NCBI RefSeq assembly: GCF_018310345.1
Contig: NZ_JAGXBY010000002.1
Coordinates: 682,001-746,000, forward strand
DNA: 64,000 nt
DNA from: Ornithinibacillus massiliensis
GTDB taxonomy: Bacteria; Bacillota; Bacilli; Bacillales; Amphibacillaceae
Direction: 5' to 3'
Shown here: positions 9,955 through 24,030 of the stretch, one piece after another
Position numbering within the stretch: position 1 is the stretch's first letter
Layout: each line of letters begins with the position of its first letter
The notes under the pieces: model-generated
What the model saw: only the letters and a program-made list of their open reading frames with translations
Told to the model about the DNA's origin: nothing
Database searches by the model: none
Program-made: the position numbers and the translations under genes

Positions 9955-11658
9955 ATGCCATTTGACGGAATAGTAACAAGAGCTGTGACAAAAGAATTGT
10001 CCGACACACTTGTCCCCGGAAAAATAACAAAAATATATCAACCTACGGATACGGAAATTATTATGACCATTCGTAGCCAAGGAAAAAATCATGTTTTATT
10101 ATTATCGATTCATCCTACCTATTCACGAGTCCATCTTACAAAGGACTCTTTTCATAACCCTGCTGATGCACCAATGTTCTGTATGGTACTTAGAAAACAC
10201 TTGTCTGGTGCTATCTTAGAAGCGATTGAACAGGATGGAATGGAAAGAATCGTAACATTCTCTATTAAAACGAGGAATGAAATCGGCGATATATCTTATA
10301 AAAAGCTAGTTATCGAATTAATGGGCAAACATAGTAATCTAATGCTTGTAGACAATGAAAAAGGACATATCATCGATAGCCTGAAGCATATTACAATGGC
10401 ACAGAACCGATATCGAACTGTTCTACCTGGCTCTGTTTATGTCCTACCACCACAGCAGGATAAGTTAAATCCATTAGAAGTAGATGGAGAGACATTTATT
10501 AGAAAACTTGACTTTAATGCTGGGAAACTAGATTCTCAAATCGTTCGATTATTTGTTGGATTTTCTCCATTTATTGCCAAGGAATTACTGAATCGTGCAA
10601 GCCTCGGTACGAATGAAAAATTCATGGAAGAATTTCTTAAACTTCAAGAGCAAATAGCTGATAACCGATATCAACCAGTGATTTACCGGGGAAGTAAAGA
10701 AGAATTCCACGTAATTGAAATGAACGATTTTCAAGGTGACAAAGAATATTTTTCAACAACGAACCAAATGCTTGATACATTTTATTCTGGAAAAGCAGAA
10801 CGAGATCGAGTCAAACAACAAGCAAAAGACTTATATCGTTTCATTCAAAACGAACGGGATAAAAATGAACGGAAGCTAAAGAAACATGCTCGTACACTAA
10901 AAAAAGCGGAAAGTGCCGATAAATACCAAAAACTTGGGGAATTGCTCACAGCGAATATGCATGTCGTAAAACAGGGAGATACTTCTGTAACCGTAATCGA
11001 TTACTATGACCCGGAACAAGCCGAGGTTACAATTGATTTAAATCCGAACAAAACCCCAAGTGAGAATGCGCAAGGTTACTTTAAAACCTATCAAAAATTG
11101 AAAACCTCTAAAGTGAAGGTAGAAGAAGAAATGGTCAAAACGAAGGAAGAAATCTCATACTTCGACCAGCTCCTGCAACAAATAGATGTTGCTGGAGTGG
11201 AGGATATAGAAGAAATCCGTGAAGAGCTCCGTGAAGAAGGCTATTTGAAAAAACAAAAAATCGGAAAGCGTAAAAATAAGCAAACGACACCTAAACCAGA
11301 AGAATATATCGCATCCGATGGTACGACCATATTAGTTGGTAAAAATAATAAACAAAATGAATATTTAACAATGAAGCTTGCCCATAGGGATGAGATTTGG
11401 CTACACACGAAGGATATCCCAGGGTCCCATGTTGTGATTAGAGCAAAAGAACCAAGTGACGAAACCATAACAGAAGCAGCACAATTAGCGGCCTACTATA
11501 GTAAGTCGCAAAATTCTTCGTCTGTTCCGGTTGACTTTACGAAGGTTAGACATGTTAAAAAGCCAAACGGTTCTAAACCTGGCTTTGTTATTTATGATAA
11601 TCAACGAACCATCTATGTTACACCAGATAAATCCGTAGTGGATAAATTAAAAAAATAA
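9955..11658 (+). CDS. rqcH: Ribosome quality control protein RqcH (NFACT family)
   Basis: Binds stalled 50S subunits carrying peptidyl-tRNA, recruits tRNA-Ala and adds C-terminal alanine tails that mark the chain for degradation. It has 567 residues: NFACT-N (1 to about 190) starting PFDGIVTRAV, helix-hairpin-helix, a charged coiled coil (about 285-445), and NFACT-R with ILVGKNNKQNEYLT and WLHTKDIPGSHVVI. The start is the ATG at 9955, with GAGGTGAG upstream. The residue pair at 97-98 is Glu-Arg (in GMERIV), where the family motif I know is Asp-Arg. It is the only plus-strand gene in the left 54 kb and is divergent from the calcium ATPase. ylmH, whose B. subtilis homologue is also linked to this pathway, lies at 28.6-29.4 kb. 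Confidence 0.95.
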   Translation: MPFDGIVTRAVTKELSDTLVPGKITKIYQPTDTEIIMTIRSQGKNHVLLLSIHPTYSRVHLTKDSFHNPADAPMFCMVLRKHLSGAILEAIEQDGMERIVTFSIKTRNEIGDISYKKLVIELMGKHSNLMLVDNEKGHIIDSLKHITMAQNRYRTVLPGSVYVLPPQQDKLNPLEVDGETFIRKLDFNAGKLDSQIVRLFVGFSPFIAKELLNRASLGTNEKFMEEFLKLQEQIADNRYQPVIYRGSKEEFHVIEMNDFQGDKEYFSTTNQMLDTFYSGKAERDRVKQQAKDLYRFIQNERDKNERKLKKHARTLKKAESADKYQKLGELLTANMHVVKQGDTSVTVIDYYDPEQAEVTIDLNPNKTPSENAQGYFKTYQKLKTSKVKVEEEMVKTKEEISYFDQLLQQIDVAGVEDIEEIREELREEGYLKKQKIGKRKNKQTTPKPEEYIASDGTTILVGKNNKQNEYLTMKLAHRDEIWLHTKDIPGSHVVIRAKEPSDETITEAAQLAAYYSKSQNSSSVPVDFTKVRHVKKPNGSKPGFVIYDNQRTIYVTPDKSVVDKLKK

Positions 11659-11781
11659 TCTAGCTTTTAGCGTGTTAGCAAAACAGAATGGATGAAAATA
11701 TGTTAGAATTCTAGCAACCTGGTCGACCTGTTTCCTGATGGAGTCATTGAACCAGAAGTAACTTCATACCGTTTCGTTCTC

Positions 11782-11830
11782 TAAAAAAACATAAAGGGAA
11801 AATGCGATGATTTATTCACATTTTCCCTTT
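11782..11830 (-). terminator. Rho-independent terminator of the LysR gene
   Basis: Twelve-base perfect stem AAAGGGAAAATG/CATTTTCCCTTT (11793-11804 with 11819-11830). On the minus strand it is followed by a run of seven T. It sits between the convergent rqcH and LysR genes; on the plus strand there is no strong T run. Confidence 0.75.
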
Positions 11831-11886
11831 ACCTATTTATTGAAAGAACCTTCTATTAAAAATAATGATTATTCCTTAAGAAAAGC

Positions 11887-12747
11887 TTACAAGAATGTTT
11901 CTCTAGTTAGCATGTTTATAAATGCATTGACTTGCGGTAATTCTAGTATTCCTTCTTGGTAAGACACCCAAGTATATCTCGTTACCGGCTCTCCATCCAA
12001 TTCTAACGCTACATTTGGGAACTCATCCATTAAGGAATCCGATATGCTTTTAGGAAGAACAGCCATACCAATCCCTTGTTTCATAAATTGCTTACATGTT
12101 TCGATTTGATCTACGGTCATAGTGCGTACAGGTTTAATTTGATGCTGATGATGATAAAGCCAATTATCCACTAATTCGTGCATACTATCATCACTTTTAA
12201 ATGAAATCAACGGGCGTTCTTTTAAGGAATCCTTGGGAAATGGTTCTGTATCAAATATGTAAAGTGGATCATCGAACAAACGTATACTTGTGGATTCCTT
12301 CAGCTTTTCACCACGTGTGATACATACATGATAGTCCTTATGGTTTCTTCGGATATCTTCACTAATTCCGGTTACGAGATTAATGGTTACATTGGGATAC
12401 AGATTGGTATATTCACCTAATATCTTCGGAAGGAACCGTTGACTGATGACAGATGAACAGGCAATGGATAAGGTACCATGTACTTCATTACTAGATTTCG
12501 ACAGCCTATTCTTTAATAGCTGCTCTTGTTTGATCACTTGTTTGGCATGCTCTAAAATAATTTCCCCACTCGGTGTTAGCACAAGGCTTTTCGGTGTCCG
12601 AATGAAAATCATTTCCCCAAAATAATCCTCAATATACTTTAATCTCTGGGTAACAGCAGGCTGTGAGATAAGGATTGCTTTTGCAGTACCCCTGATTGTT
12701 CCTATTTCATTTAGTTTTAAGAGTAATTCATAATCCTCAATTTTCAT
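11887..12747 (-). CDS. LysR family transcriptional regulator, target unknown
   Basis: A 286-residue LysR-type regulator. The N-terminal winged helix is clear (GTIRGTAKAILISQPAVTQRLKYIED, shown by its key segment SQPAVTQRL near residue 30), followed by TPSGEIILEHAKQV and a substrate-binding domain from about residue 88 (GTLSIACSSVISQRFLP). I chose the ATG at 12747 because of GAGGT 8 bases upstream. It follows pyrE on the same strand but has its own candidate promoter and inverted-repeat operator, so it need not belong to the pyr operon. There is no divergent partner gene, so its regulon cannot be read from context. B. subtilis has cysH in this position. The inducer is unknown. Confidence 0.88.
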   Translation of the reverse strand: MKIEDYELLLKLNEIGTIRGTAKAILISQPAVTQRLKYIEDYFGEMIFIRTPKSLVLTPSGEIILEHAKQVIKQEQLLKNRLSKSSNEVHGTLSIACSSVISQRFLPKILGEYTNLYPNVTINLVTGISEDIRRNHKDYHVCITRGEKLKESTSIRLFDDPLYIFDTEPFPKDSLKERPLISFKSDDSMHELVDNWLYHHQHQIKPVRTMTVDQIETCKQFMKQGIGMAVLPKSISDSLMDEFPNVALELDGEPVTRYTWVSYQEGILELPQVNAFINMLTRETFL

Positions 12748-12762
12748 CGATAACAACCTCGA

Positions 12763-12811
12763 ATTAGATAATTAATAGTTATGTAGCTTCATTATATAAT
12801 AATTATCTAAT
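12763..12811 (-). promoter_or_regulatory. Inverted repeat with candidate promoter upstream of the LysR gene
   Basis: ATTAGATAATTA at 12763-12774 and TAATTATCTAAT at 12800-12811 are perfect 12-base inverted repeats, 25 bases apart. A minus-strand TATAAT at 12791-12796 lies between them, with GTGTCA 17 bases further upstream as a weak -35. The layout suits an autoregulatory operator of the adjacent LysR protein; this is inference. Confidence 0.5.
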
Positions 12812-12824
12812 AATGACACTGCTT

Positions 12825-13435
12825 TTACGATTCTAAAGCATTACGCCAATCCAACAAAATAGATTTTTCTCGATCGGTGAGTTTGCCATCTTCTACTAAA
12901 GCCTGAAGTAATGCATCATAATTTGTTAGACTTTGATATGCGATATTCGCTTTTTCAAAATTTTCATAGGATGATGATAATCCATATGAAAAAATTGACA
13001 TCACCTCTAGAACTTCAGCACCAGCTTTACGAAGGGCTTCGACTGCTTCTAGAGAAGATCCGCCAGTTGATATTAAATCTTCTATGACGATTACGTTCTT
13101 TCCTTGAACACTTCCCCCTTCAATTTGATTTCCTTTTCCATGGGCTTTCGGCTTAGAACGAACATAGACCATTGGAAGATTTAACCGGTCTGCTAGCCAT
13201 GCAGCATGTGGGATACCAGCTGTGGCACAGCCGGCAATCACATCCGGTTTTATTGCCATTTGACTTACTCTTTCTTCAAATGCAGCTGCTATTTTTGTAC
13301 GAACTTCCGGATAGGACATCGTAATCCGATTATCACAATAGATTGGTGATTGGATTCCAGAAGTCCAAGTAAAATAATCAGTTGGATTAATCTGTACGGC
13401 TTTAATTTGTAACAATTCTCTAGCTAATTCACTAC

Positions 13436-13445
<10 letters not shown>
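12825..13445 (-). CDS. pyrE: Orotate phosphoribosyltransferase
   Basis: Transfers the ribose-phosphate of PRPP to orotate, giving OMP. It has 206 residues with the PRPP-binding motif VIVIEDLISTGGSS near residue 115 and the orotate segment FTWTSGIQSPIYCDNR. The start is the ATG at 13445 (GGGAGGAAG upstream), so it overlaps pyrF by 10 bases; a longer frame to 13460 would include the ribosome site. It is the last gene of the pyr operon. Confidence 0.97.
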
Positions 13446-15808
<2,363 letters not shown>

Positions 15809-15812
<4 letters not shown>

Positions 15813-18800
15813 AAAAGAACTACCTCTTTTGTTTGAACTGGATTCGCACTAAATGTTGTAGAATCGATTACATTCAGAATGGCATTTGCTGTATCTAGAT
15901 TAGTTAAACAAGGAATACCTCTTTCAACGGCTACTCTTCTAATCATAAAACCATCTGATCTTGGCTGTTTTCCAGATGTTAATGTATTCATGACAAATTG
16001 TACTTTACCTTCCTCAATAATGGATAATACATTAGGTTCATTTGCCCCTAATTTTGCTACTTCGATAACTGGAAGATTTGCGCCATGTAAGAAGGATGCT
16101 GTCCCCTCTGTTGCATATAATTGAAAGCCAAGTTGATGGAAGCGTTCTGCAATTTGTAGCATTTCAACTTTATCCTTGTCTGCTACGGTAATTAATACGG
16201 CCCCTTCACTAGGAACAGATATTCCAGCTGCTAGTAATCCTTTATATAGAGCTTTTTCCATGGTTTTATCATAACCAATAGCCTCTCCAGTCGATTTCAT
16301 TTCAGGTCCTAAAATAGTATCAACACTACGCAATTTTTCGAATGAAAAAACTGGTATTTTAACAGATACTAATTTGTTTTCTGGAAGGATACCGGATGTA
16401 TAACCTAAATCCGTTAGCTTTTCACCGAGAATACACCTGGTAGCAAGGTTTGCCATTGTTACGCCCGTTATCTTACTAAGGAATGGTATCGTCCTACTTG
16501 CTCTTGGATTTACTTCTAAAACATACACATCTTCATCACAAATAATAAACTGAATGTTGACTAAGCCTTTCACTTTCAGCGCCTGTGATATTTTCCAGGT
16601 TGCTTCAAAGCATTTTTCCTTTACCTTTTCTGATAATCGTTGTGGAGGATACACAGCTATCGAATCTCCAGAATGAACACCGGAACGTTCTATATGCTCC
16701 ATTATTCCTGGTACGATAGTTGTCTCACCATCACTAATGGCATCTACCTCTACTTCAATTCCCGTAATATACTTATCTACTAGAATCGGATGGCGATCGG
16801 TGATATGGCCAGTTTTTTGCAAATATGCTTCGAGTTCGTCTTGGCTATAGACAATCTCCATACGACTGCCGCCGATAACGTATGAAGGACGAACTAATAC
16901 TGGATAGCCGATGGAATCCGCAACATCGATTGCTTGCTCTATTCGTTTAACTGCTTTCCCTTCTGCTCTTAATAATCCTAGCTCTTCTAATAATATTTCA
17001 AATTTATCTCTGTCTTCCGCTTTATCGATTGCCTCTAGTGCTGTACCTAAGATTGGAACACCTCTTCTTGCAAGACCTTCTGCTAAATTAATTGCCGTTT
17101 GGCCTCCGAATTGGACAATAACTCCTTCAGGTTTCTCTAGATTAATAACATGCATAACATCCTCTAACGTAAGAGGCTCGAAGTATAATTTATCGGATAT
17201 ACTAAAATCGGTAGACACTGTTTCAGGATTATTATTCATGATAATAGCTTCATAACCCATCTCTTTAATGGCAAGTACAGAATGCACGGTAGCATAATCA
17301 AATTCTACCCCTTGACCAATTCGGATTGGCCCTGATCCTAACACTAACACTTTTCGATGACCTGTTGGTATCGACTCATTTTCTTCCTCATAGGAACTAT
17401 AAAAATAAGGTGTTTTAGAATCAAATTCTGCTGCACACGTATCCACCATTTTAAATACAGGAACAATATTTTCTTGGATACGAAACTGATAAAGCTCATC
17501 AACAGTACTATTCCAAAGCCTAGCAATTTGATTATCGGAAAATCCTTTTTGTTTTGCTTGATAAAGTATTTCTTTAGAAAATACATTACTACTAATAACG
17601 GCTTCAAAGTTTACTAATTCTTGTAGCTTAGTTAAGAAAAACGGGTCAATCTTCGTCAAGTTAAATACTGTATCGAGTGATACCCCTCTACGGAATGCTT
17701 CCGCAATAACAAATATTCTTTCATCATCTGCTACTTTTAGTCGATATAAAATATCATCCTCATCCAGAAAAGCTAAACTAGTTAACCCTAACTCCTCTGT
17801 CCCAATATCCATGGAACGAATTCCCTTTAACAGTGATTCTTCAAAGTTCCTTCCGATAGCCATAATTTCTCCAGTTGCCTTCATCTGCGTACCTAATTTA
17901 CGATCTCCTGTAACAAACTTATCAAATGGGAATCGAGGTAATTTCGTCACGACATAGTCTAATGCAGGTTCAAATAATGCATAAGTTGTTCCCGTGATAG
18001 GATTCATTATTTCATCTAGTGTCAGTCCAACCGCAATTTTAGCTGCCATTTTTGCTATCGGATAGCCTGTTGCTTTCGATGCTAGTGCAGACGAACGGCT
18101 CACACGTGGATTAACTTCAATGACATAATAAGCAAAACTAGTTGGATCTAAGGCTAGCTGAACATTACATCCTCCTTCAATTTCGAGTGCACGGATAATC
18201 TTAAGGGAAGCATTTCGAAGTAACTGATATTCCCTGTCACTTAATGTTTGTGAAGGAGCAACGACAATAGAATCACCTGTATGAATACCAACTGGGTCAA
18301 TATTTTCCATATTACATACGACAATCGCTTGGTCATTTTTATCTCGCATTACCTCATACTCAATCTCTTTAAAGCCCGCGATATTTCTTTCGATTAAGCA
18401 CTGATTCACTGGTGATAACGCTAGTCCATTACGGGTAATTTCTCGCAAATCATCCTCGTCATAGCACATCCCTCCACCAGTACCACCTAATGTATATGCT
18501 GGTCGAACAATTAATGGAAAACCAATTGTCTCCGCGAAATCAACGGCCTCCTCTACTGTATTAACAATACGACTTTCTGGTACAGGCTCATTGATTTCTT
18601 GCATCAAGTCACGGAACTTTTCACGATCTTCTGCTTTTTGGATTGCTTCTAACGATGTACCTAATAGGGCAACATTATATTGCTTAAGGATTCCAGTTTT
18701 ATCTAAAGCTACTGCTAAGTTTAAGCCTGTTTGCCCACCTAGTGTCGGTAATAATGCATCTGGTTGCTCCTTACGAATAATTTTAGTTAAAAATTCAACG

Positions 18801-19009
18801 GTTAATGGCTCCATGTATACTCGGTCTGCTACTGTTTGATCTGTCATAATGGTAGCTGGATTAGAGTTTGCTAAAATAACTGTGTAGCCCTCTTCTCTAA
18901 GCGCTTGACAGGCTTGTGTCCCCGAATAATCAAATTCTGCTGCTTGACCAATTACGATTGGGCCTGATCCAATAACAAGTATTTTCTGAATGTCTGTTCG
19001 TTTAGGCAT
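15809..19009 (-). CDS. carB: Carbamoyl phosphate synthase large subunit
   Basis: Makes carbamoyl phosphate from bicarbonate, ammonia and two ATP; ammonia comes from CarA. It has 1066 residues with the expected internal duplication: two ATP-grasp halves beginning [22 protein letters not shown] and [20 protein letters not shown] (first half about 1-400, second about 555-930), then a C-terminal methylglyoxal-synthase-like allosteric domain ([20 protein letters not shown]). It overlaps carA by 8 bases. Being in the pyr operon, it is the pyrimidine-linked enzyme called PyrAB in B. subtilis. Confidence 0.98.
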
Positions 19010-20105
19010 AGACTTTCTCCTCCTGCTGTTTCGTTATCGTTTGATCAATTAAGCGTAAAAAATCATCAAATAAATAGTTGGAATCTTCCGGTCCAGGTGA
19101 ACTTTCTGGATGGTACTGCACGGAAAATGCTGGGAATACTTTATGCCTGATTCCTTCAACAGAATGATCATTTAATGCTATTTGTGTTAGTTCTAAATCC
19201 GTATTTGCTAATGAAGCTGTATTTACCGCATAGCCATGATTTTGCGAGGTAAGAAATGTTTTTCCATGAAGTATATCCTTTACTGGATGATTTCCACCAC
19301 GGTGACCAAACTTCATTTTTTCTGTTTTTGCACCACAAGCAAGTGCTAATAATTGATGCCCTAAACATATTCCAAATATCGGGATTGCACCAATAACACG
19401 TTGAATTGTTTCAATAGCTTCCGGTACATCCTGTGGATCACCAGGACCATTTGTAAGCATAATTCCATCTGGTTTTAACCGTAAAATATTATCAGCTGAA
19501 TAGTTATAAGGAACGACGGTTACATGACAATCACGTTTCGTTAATTCTCGTAAAATACCATGCTTCATTCCAAAATCAATTAATACGATCCGACGACCTC
19601 TTCCGGGAACAATATATGGTTTAGAAGTAGAGGTTTGTTTCACTTGATCATGTCTTACCGGGATTTGCTGTAACCTTCTAATAATCTCATCATCTGGTAC
19701 TTCTTCATTAGCAATGTAACCTCGCATTGTTCCTGCCTTCCGAATACATTTAGTTAGCTTCCGAGTATCAATTCCTGCTAATCCTGGAATATTATGTGCT
19801 TTTAGAAAACTATCGATTGTTTCATCACACCGAAAATTAGAAGGATACTCACTGTATTCTTTAACGATTAAACCATTTATAAAAGGGGCAACTGTTTCAA
19901 AGTCATCTCTGTTTATCCCATAATTCCCAATAAGCGGATAGGTTAAGGTGACAATCTGCTCACAGTATGATGGATCAGAAATAATCTCCTGATACCCTGT
20001 CATACTTGTATTAAATACTACTTCTCCACTTATCTCACGATCACTACCAAACCCTGACCCAATAAATACGGTTCCATTTTCTAGTACTAGTTTACGCTTT
20101 AACAT
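19002..20105 (-). CDS. carA: Carbamoyl phosphate synthase small subunit (glutaminase)
   Basis: Class I glutamine amidotransferase that releases ammonia from glutamine for CarB. It has 367 residues from the ATG at 20105, with AGGAGGAAAG upstream; the longer frame to 20150 lies inside pyrC and is not used. The nucleophile motif is [15 protein letters not shown], with the His-Glu pair in [12 protein letters not shown]. It overlaps pyrC by 14 bases and carB by 8. Confidence 0.97.
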   Translation of the reverse strand: MLKRKLVLENGTVFIGSGFGSDREISGEVVFNTSMTGYQEIISDPSYCEQIVTLTYPLIGNYGINRDDFETVAPFINGLIVKEYSEYPSNFRCDETIDSFLKAHNIPGLAGIDTRKLTKCIRKAGTMRGYIANEEVPDDEIIRRLQQIPVRHDQVKQTSTSKPYIVPGRGRRIVLIDFGMKHGILRELTKRDCHVTVVPYNYSADNILRLKPDGIMLTNGPGDPQDVPEAIETIQRVIGAIPIFGICLGHQLLALACGAKTEKMKFGHRGGNHPVKDILHGKTFLTSQNHGYAVNTASLANTDLELTQIALNDHSVEGIRHKVFPAFSVQYHPESSPGPEDSNYLFDDFLRLIDQTITKQQEEKVYA

Positions 20106-21384
20106 AGCTTTCCTCCTCATAGACGATGTTCCCTTCATAGATCGTAACAACTGGTATACCCGTTACGTTCCAATTATGAAATGGTGTATTTTTCCCTTTT
20201 GAATAGAAGGTATGTTTATCAATCCTTGTCTCCCTAGATAAGTCAATTAATGTTACATCTGCTATATCATTTTCTCTTAATCTTCCATAGGGTAAATGGA
20301 ACACCTGTGCAGGTTTTATCGTTAACCAGTCTATCAGTTGATGTAAGGTTATTTTTCCTCGTTTAACTAAATTCGTATAGAGGAGTGGAAAGGCTGTTTC
20401 TAACCCTACAATTCCAAATGGTGCATGAAGCATTCCTTGGGCTTTTTCATCTGCACTATGTGGCGCATGATCTGTCGCAATAAAGTCAATCGTTCCATCT
20501 AATAGACCTTCCAGTAATGCTTCTTGATCTGCTTTACTTCTTAATGGTGGATTCATTTTCCAATTACCATCATCTTGGGTAATGGAGTCTTCATTTAAAA
20601 TTAAGTGATGTGGTGTCACTTCTGCCGTGACATGAATTCCTGCTTTTTTTGCATCTCGGATTACACGAACAGATTCCTTCGTGCTCACATGGCAAACATG
20701 ATAATGACACCCTGTAGCTTCTGCTAACAGGACATCCCGAGCGATCTGGACGGACTCACTTATTGAAGGAATACCTGGTAAATCAAGACGCTCACTTACA
20801 TCGCCATGATGAACGACACCACCATACACGATAGAGTTATCTTCACAATGGGCAACAATAGCTTTCCCTGCTGCTTGTGCTCTTTTCATTGCCGAGTACA
20901 TCGCGTGAGCTGTTTGGATGCCTACACCATCATCAGTAAATGCAAATACATTATGTTTGGCTAACTCCTCTAAATCCGTTAGCTCCTCTCCTTTTAACCC
21001 TTTCGTAATCGATGCATAAGGTATGACCCTAATGAGAGCATCTTGATCTATTTTCTCTAGTAAACTAGTAATGGATGCTACATCGTCCGGTACTGGATTC
21101 GTATTTGGCATAGCACATACCGTTGTAAAACCACCTCTGGCAGCAGCCTTTGTCCCTGTTTTAATCGTTTCCTTATGTTCTCCTCCTGGTTCTCGTAAAT
21201 GAATGTGTACGTCGATAAATCCAGGTGTTACAAGCTTACCCTCACAGTTAATCAAACGATCTACAGCTTCATTTTCAATCGATTCACCAATTTGCTTTAT
21301 TTTACCTTCCTCAATTAGAACATCACAGCTTTCTAGTACCCCATTCTCCATCAATCGGCTAGCATTCTTTAATAAGATTCTCAT
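20092..21384 (-). CDS. pyrC: Dihydroorotase
   Basis: Cyclises carbamoyl aspartate to dihydroorotate. A 430-residue amidohydrolase with the zinc motif [11 protein letters not shown] near residue 58, further histidines in AHCEDNS and YHVCHVST, and the catalytic Asp in ATDHAPHS. The length fits the class I type of Gram-positive bacteria. It overlaps pyrB by 26 bases, the largest overlap in the operon. Confidence 0.97.
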   Translation of the reverse strand: MRILLKNASRLMENGVLESCDVLIEEGKIKQIGESIENEAVDRLINCEGKLVTPGFIDVHIHLREPGGEHKETIKTGTKAAARGGFTTVCAMPNTNPVPDDVASITSLLEKIDQDALIRVIPYASITKGLKGEELTDLEELAKHNVFAFTDDGVGIQTAHAMYSAMKRAQAAGKAIVAHCEDNSIVYGGVVHHGDVSERLDLPGIPSISESVQIARDVLLAEATGCHYHVCHVSTKESVRVIRDAKKAGIHVTAEVTPHHLILNEDSITQDDGNWKMNPPLRSKADQEALLEGLLDGTIDFIATDHAPHSADEKAQGMLHAPFGIVGLETAFPLLYTNLVKRGKITLHQLIDWLTIKPAQVFHLPYGRLRENDIADVTLIDLSRETRIDKHTFYSKGKNTPFHNWNVTGIPVVTIYEGNIVYEEESYVKA

Positions 21385-22261
21385 TTATAATCCCCCATTT
21401 TTGTAATACATGTGTTAAAATTGCCATTCTCATAAAGACCCCATTATTCATTTGCTTAAATATTCTAGAGCGGCTACATTCCACAAGGTCACTATCCATC
21501 TCTACTCCTCGGTTAACGGGAGCAGGATGAAGAATAATTGCCTTACTTAACATCCTTTGTTCCCGTTCTTTTGTTAATCCAAATTGTTCTAAATACTGTT
21601 TAGTATCATGCTTTTCAACATGTCTTTCATGTTGAATCCTTAACATCATCACAACATCACAAAATTCAACTGCTTCATCTATTGTGATATATGGGAAAGG
21701 TAGTGATTCATCTTCGTAGCCTGGTGCAGCACTTAAATAGACATTGGCACCTAATCGTTGAAGTGTATGCGCGTTTGAGTTTGCTACCCTGCTATGTTTA
21801 ATATCGCCTACTATCACGATGTTAAGATTTTCGAACGTATTAAATTCTTGATAGATTGTCAGAAGGTCAAGCATTCCTTGGGTAGGATGCTCACGTGTTC
21901 CAGCTCCAGCATTTATGATCGGAATAGTGATGTGTTCTAATTCTTCTATCCATTGGTCTGCATCATGTCTAATAACTAGTGCATTTGCTCCAATCGATTC
22001 AAAAGTCTTCACGGTATCATATAGTGTTTCCCCTTTTGCTAAGCTAGAGGCTTCTGCGTGAAAGTCTAACACTTCTAAACCTAGCTTTCTTTCTGCTACA
22101 GTAAAGCTCATTTTAGTTCTAGTACTTGGCTCGAAGAATAAATTCGCTACAAAAAGTTGCTTGGAAATTTTCATTTTTTTCATTTGATACATTTGTGCAT
22201 CCTCTAGTAACTGAAAAATCTCTTGCTTACTTAACTGGTCGATGGATATAAAGTGTTCCAT
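21359..22261 (-). CDS. pyrB: Aspartate carbamoyltransferase catalytic subunit
   Basis: Condenses carbamoyl phosphate with aspartate, the committed pyrimidine step. It has 300 residues with the carbamoyl-phosphate site [12 protein letters not shown] near residue 42 and the family block [12 protein letters not shown]. No pyrI regulatory chain is present, as in Bacillus. GGGAGGG precedes the ATG. It lies just after the second PyrR attenuator and is directly next to pyrR; the uracil permease pyrP, found between them in B. subtilis, is absent. Confidence 0.97.
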   Translation of the reverse strand: MEHFISIDQLSKQEIFQLLEDAQMYQMKKMKISKQLFVANLFFEPSTRTKMSFTVAERKLGLEVLDFHAEASSLAKGETLYDTVKTFESIGANALVIRHDADQWIEELEHITIPIINAGAGTREHPTQGMLDLLTIYQEFNTFENLNIVIVGDIKHSRVANSNAHTLQRLGANVYLSAAPGYEDESLPFPYITIDEAVEFCDVVMMLRIQHERHVEKHDTKQYLEQFGLTKEREQRMLSKAIILHPAPVNRGVEMDSDLVECSRSRIFKQMNNGVFMRMAILTHVLQKWGIINENLIKEC

Positions 22262-22299
22262 TTACAGCCCTCCCATTCGTCTAAGGATTTTACCTAAAT

Positions 22300-22402
22300 A
22301 AAAAAACCTCTTTGCATTTTGGTCGCAAAGAGGTAGACGTGCAGAATTCTATCGCACGTAATCAAAGCAACCTTGTAAACCTCTCTGGATTTAATTAAAG
22401 GT
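22300..22402 (-). promoter_or_regulatory. PyrR-responsive attenuator between pyrR and pyrB
   Basis: On the minus strand the PyrR-binding element TCCAGAGAGGTT lies in the loop of a hairpin with arms ACCTT/AAGGT (22370-22402). An extra hairpin ACGTGC/GCACGT (22337-22359) follows, then a terminator with perfect 10-base arms (22306-22315 with 22325-22334) and seven T. When UMP-bound PyrR holds the first hairpin, the terminator forms and pyrB transcription stops. The TCCAGAGAGG core is the known PyrR motif. Confidence 0.93.
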
Positions 22403-22413
22403 CCTTTCATTAT

Positions 22414-22971
<558 letters not shown>

Positions 22972-22975
22972 CTAA

Positions 22976-23077
22976 ATAAAAACCCCCTTTTCTCCATAAG
23001 GAAAAAAGGGGGAGTGATTACAAATATCCCGTAAAAGTCGTTCCCTTTTTAGCCTCTCTGGACTGAAAATTTAAAGG
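22976..23077 (-). promoter_or_regulatory. PyrR-responsive attenuator in the pyrR leader
   Basis: On the minus strand AGTCCAGAGAGGCT sits in a hairpin with arms CCTTT/AAAGG (23044-23077), followed by a terminator hairpin CCCCCTTTT/AAAAGGGGG (22983-23012) and a T run. This is the first of two PyrR control points and lets PyrR regulate its own synthesis. Same motif core as the second attenuator. Confidence 0.93.
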
Positions 23078-23095
23078 TTTCTATTCATTTGTTAC

Positions 23096-23124
23096 ATTAT
23101 TTCAGAATTAACTCTTCTTGTCAA
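23096..23124 (-). promoter_or_regulatory. SigA-type promoter of the pyr operon
   Basis: Minus strand TTGACA (23119-23124), a 17-base spacer, then AATAAT (23096-23101). The -35 abuts the stop codon of the upstream pseudouridine synthase gene, and transcription would start about 12 bases before the first attenuator. Confidence 0.85.
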
Positions 23125-24030
23125 CTACATTAATTCTAAATTAGTTAGTAATTCTTTAAAATAGGCAGGTGGCTCTACTTCAAATTCTAGCCATTCCCCT
23201 GTAGTAGGATGTGTAAACCCTATTAGTCTTGCATGTAATGCTTGACCATTTGTATCCAAAGTTTTTCTAGGTCCATATTTTGGATCGCCTACAAGCGGAA
23301 ATCCAATATACCGCATATGAACACGTATTTGATGTGTTCTACCTGTTTCTAATTGACATTCAATATGTGTAAATTCATTAAAACGGTTTAGCACTTGAAA
23401 ATGAGTGACTGCGGGCTTCCCATTTTCCACCACGCCCATTTTTTGACGATCTTTCGGATCCCTTCCTATTGGCGCATCAACCATTCCTGTGTCATGATTA
23501 ATGACACCGTGAACAACCGCTTCATATTTTCGTTTCACATCTTTATTCGATAATTGTTCAGATAAACTGGTGTGAGCTTTGTCATTTTTAGCAACGAGCA
23601 ATAAGCCACTAGTATCTTTATCAATACGATGAACAATTCCCGGACGCTCTATCCCATTAATTCCAGATAGATCCTTACAATGATATAGTAAACCATTCAC
23701 TAATGTGCCAGATTGATGCCCTGCAGATGGATGGACGACCATTCCTTTCGGCTTATTAACCACTAATACATCACTATCTTCATAAACAATATCTAAAGGA
23801 ATATTCTCAGCTTCAATATCTAATGACTCCACCTCAGGAATTCTCCATGTAATAACATCTCCTACTTGACACTTATAATTAGCCTTTACTACCTCATCGT
23901 TCACCATAACAAGCTCTTTCGTAATCCATCCTTGAACCCGTGAACGAGATTCATCAGGGTTTATGTCGGCTAATAGTTTATCGATTCGCATTTTATTTTG
24001 AGTTTCTGTAACAACATGTTGTAATGTCAT
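23125..24030 (-). CDS. RluD-family 23S rRNA pseudouridine synthase (YlyB)
   Basis: Isomerises uridines in RNA to pseudouridine; the exact target positions are not readable from sequence. It has 301 residues: an N-terminal S4 RNA-binding domain (about 14-75, [21 protein letters not shown]) and a catalytic domain with [15 protein letters not shown], which holds the catalytic Asp, and the end motif [10 protein letters not shown]. It starts inside the lspA stop (4-base overlap), the conserved lsp-ylyB pair. Confidence 0.94.
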   Translation of the reverse strand: MTLQHVVTETQNKMRIDKLLADINPDESRSRVQGWITKELVMVNDEVVKANYKCQVGDVITWRIPEVESLDIEAENIPLDIVYEDSDVLVVNKPKGMVVHPSAGHQSGTLVNGLLYHCKDLSGINGIERPGIVHRIDKDTSGLLLVAKNDKAHTSLSEQLSNKDVKRKYEAVVHGVINHDTGMVDAPIGRDPKDRQKMGVVENGKPAVTHFQVLNRFNEFTHIECQLETGRTHQIRVHMRYIGFPLVGDPKYGPRKTLDTNGQALHARLIGFTHPTTGEWLEFEVEPPAYFKELLTNLELM

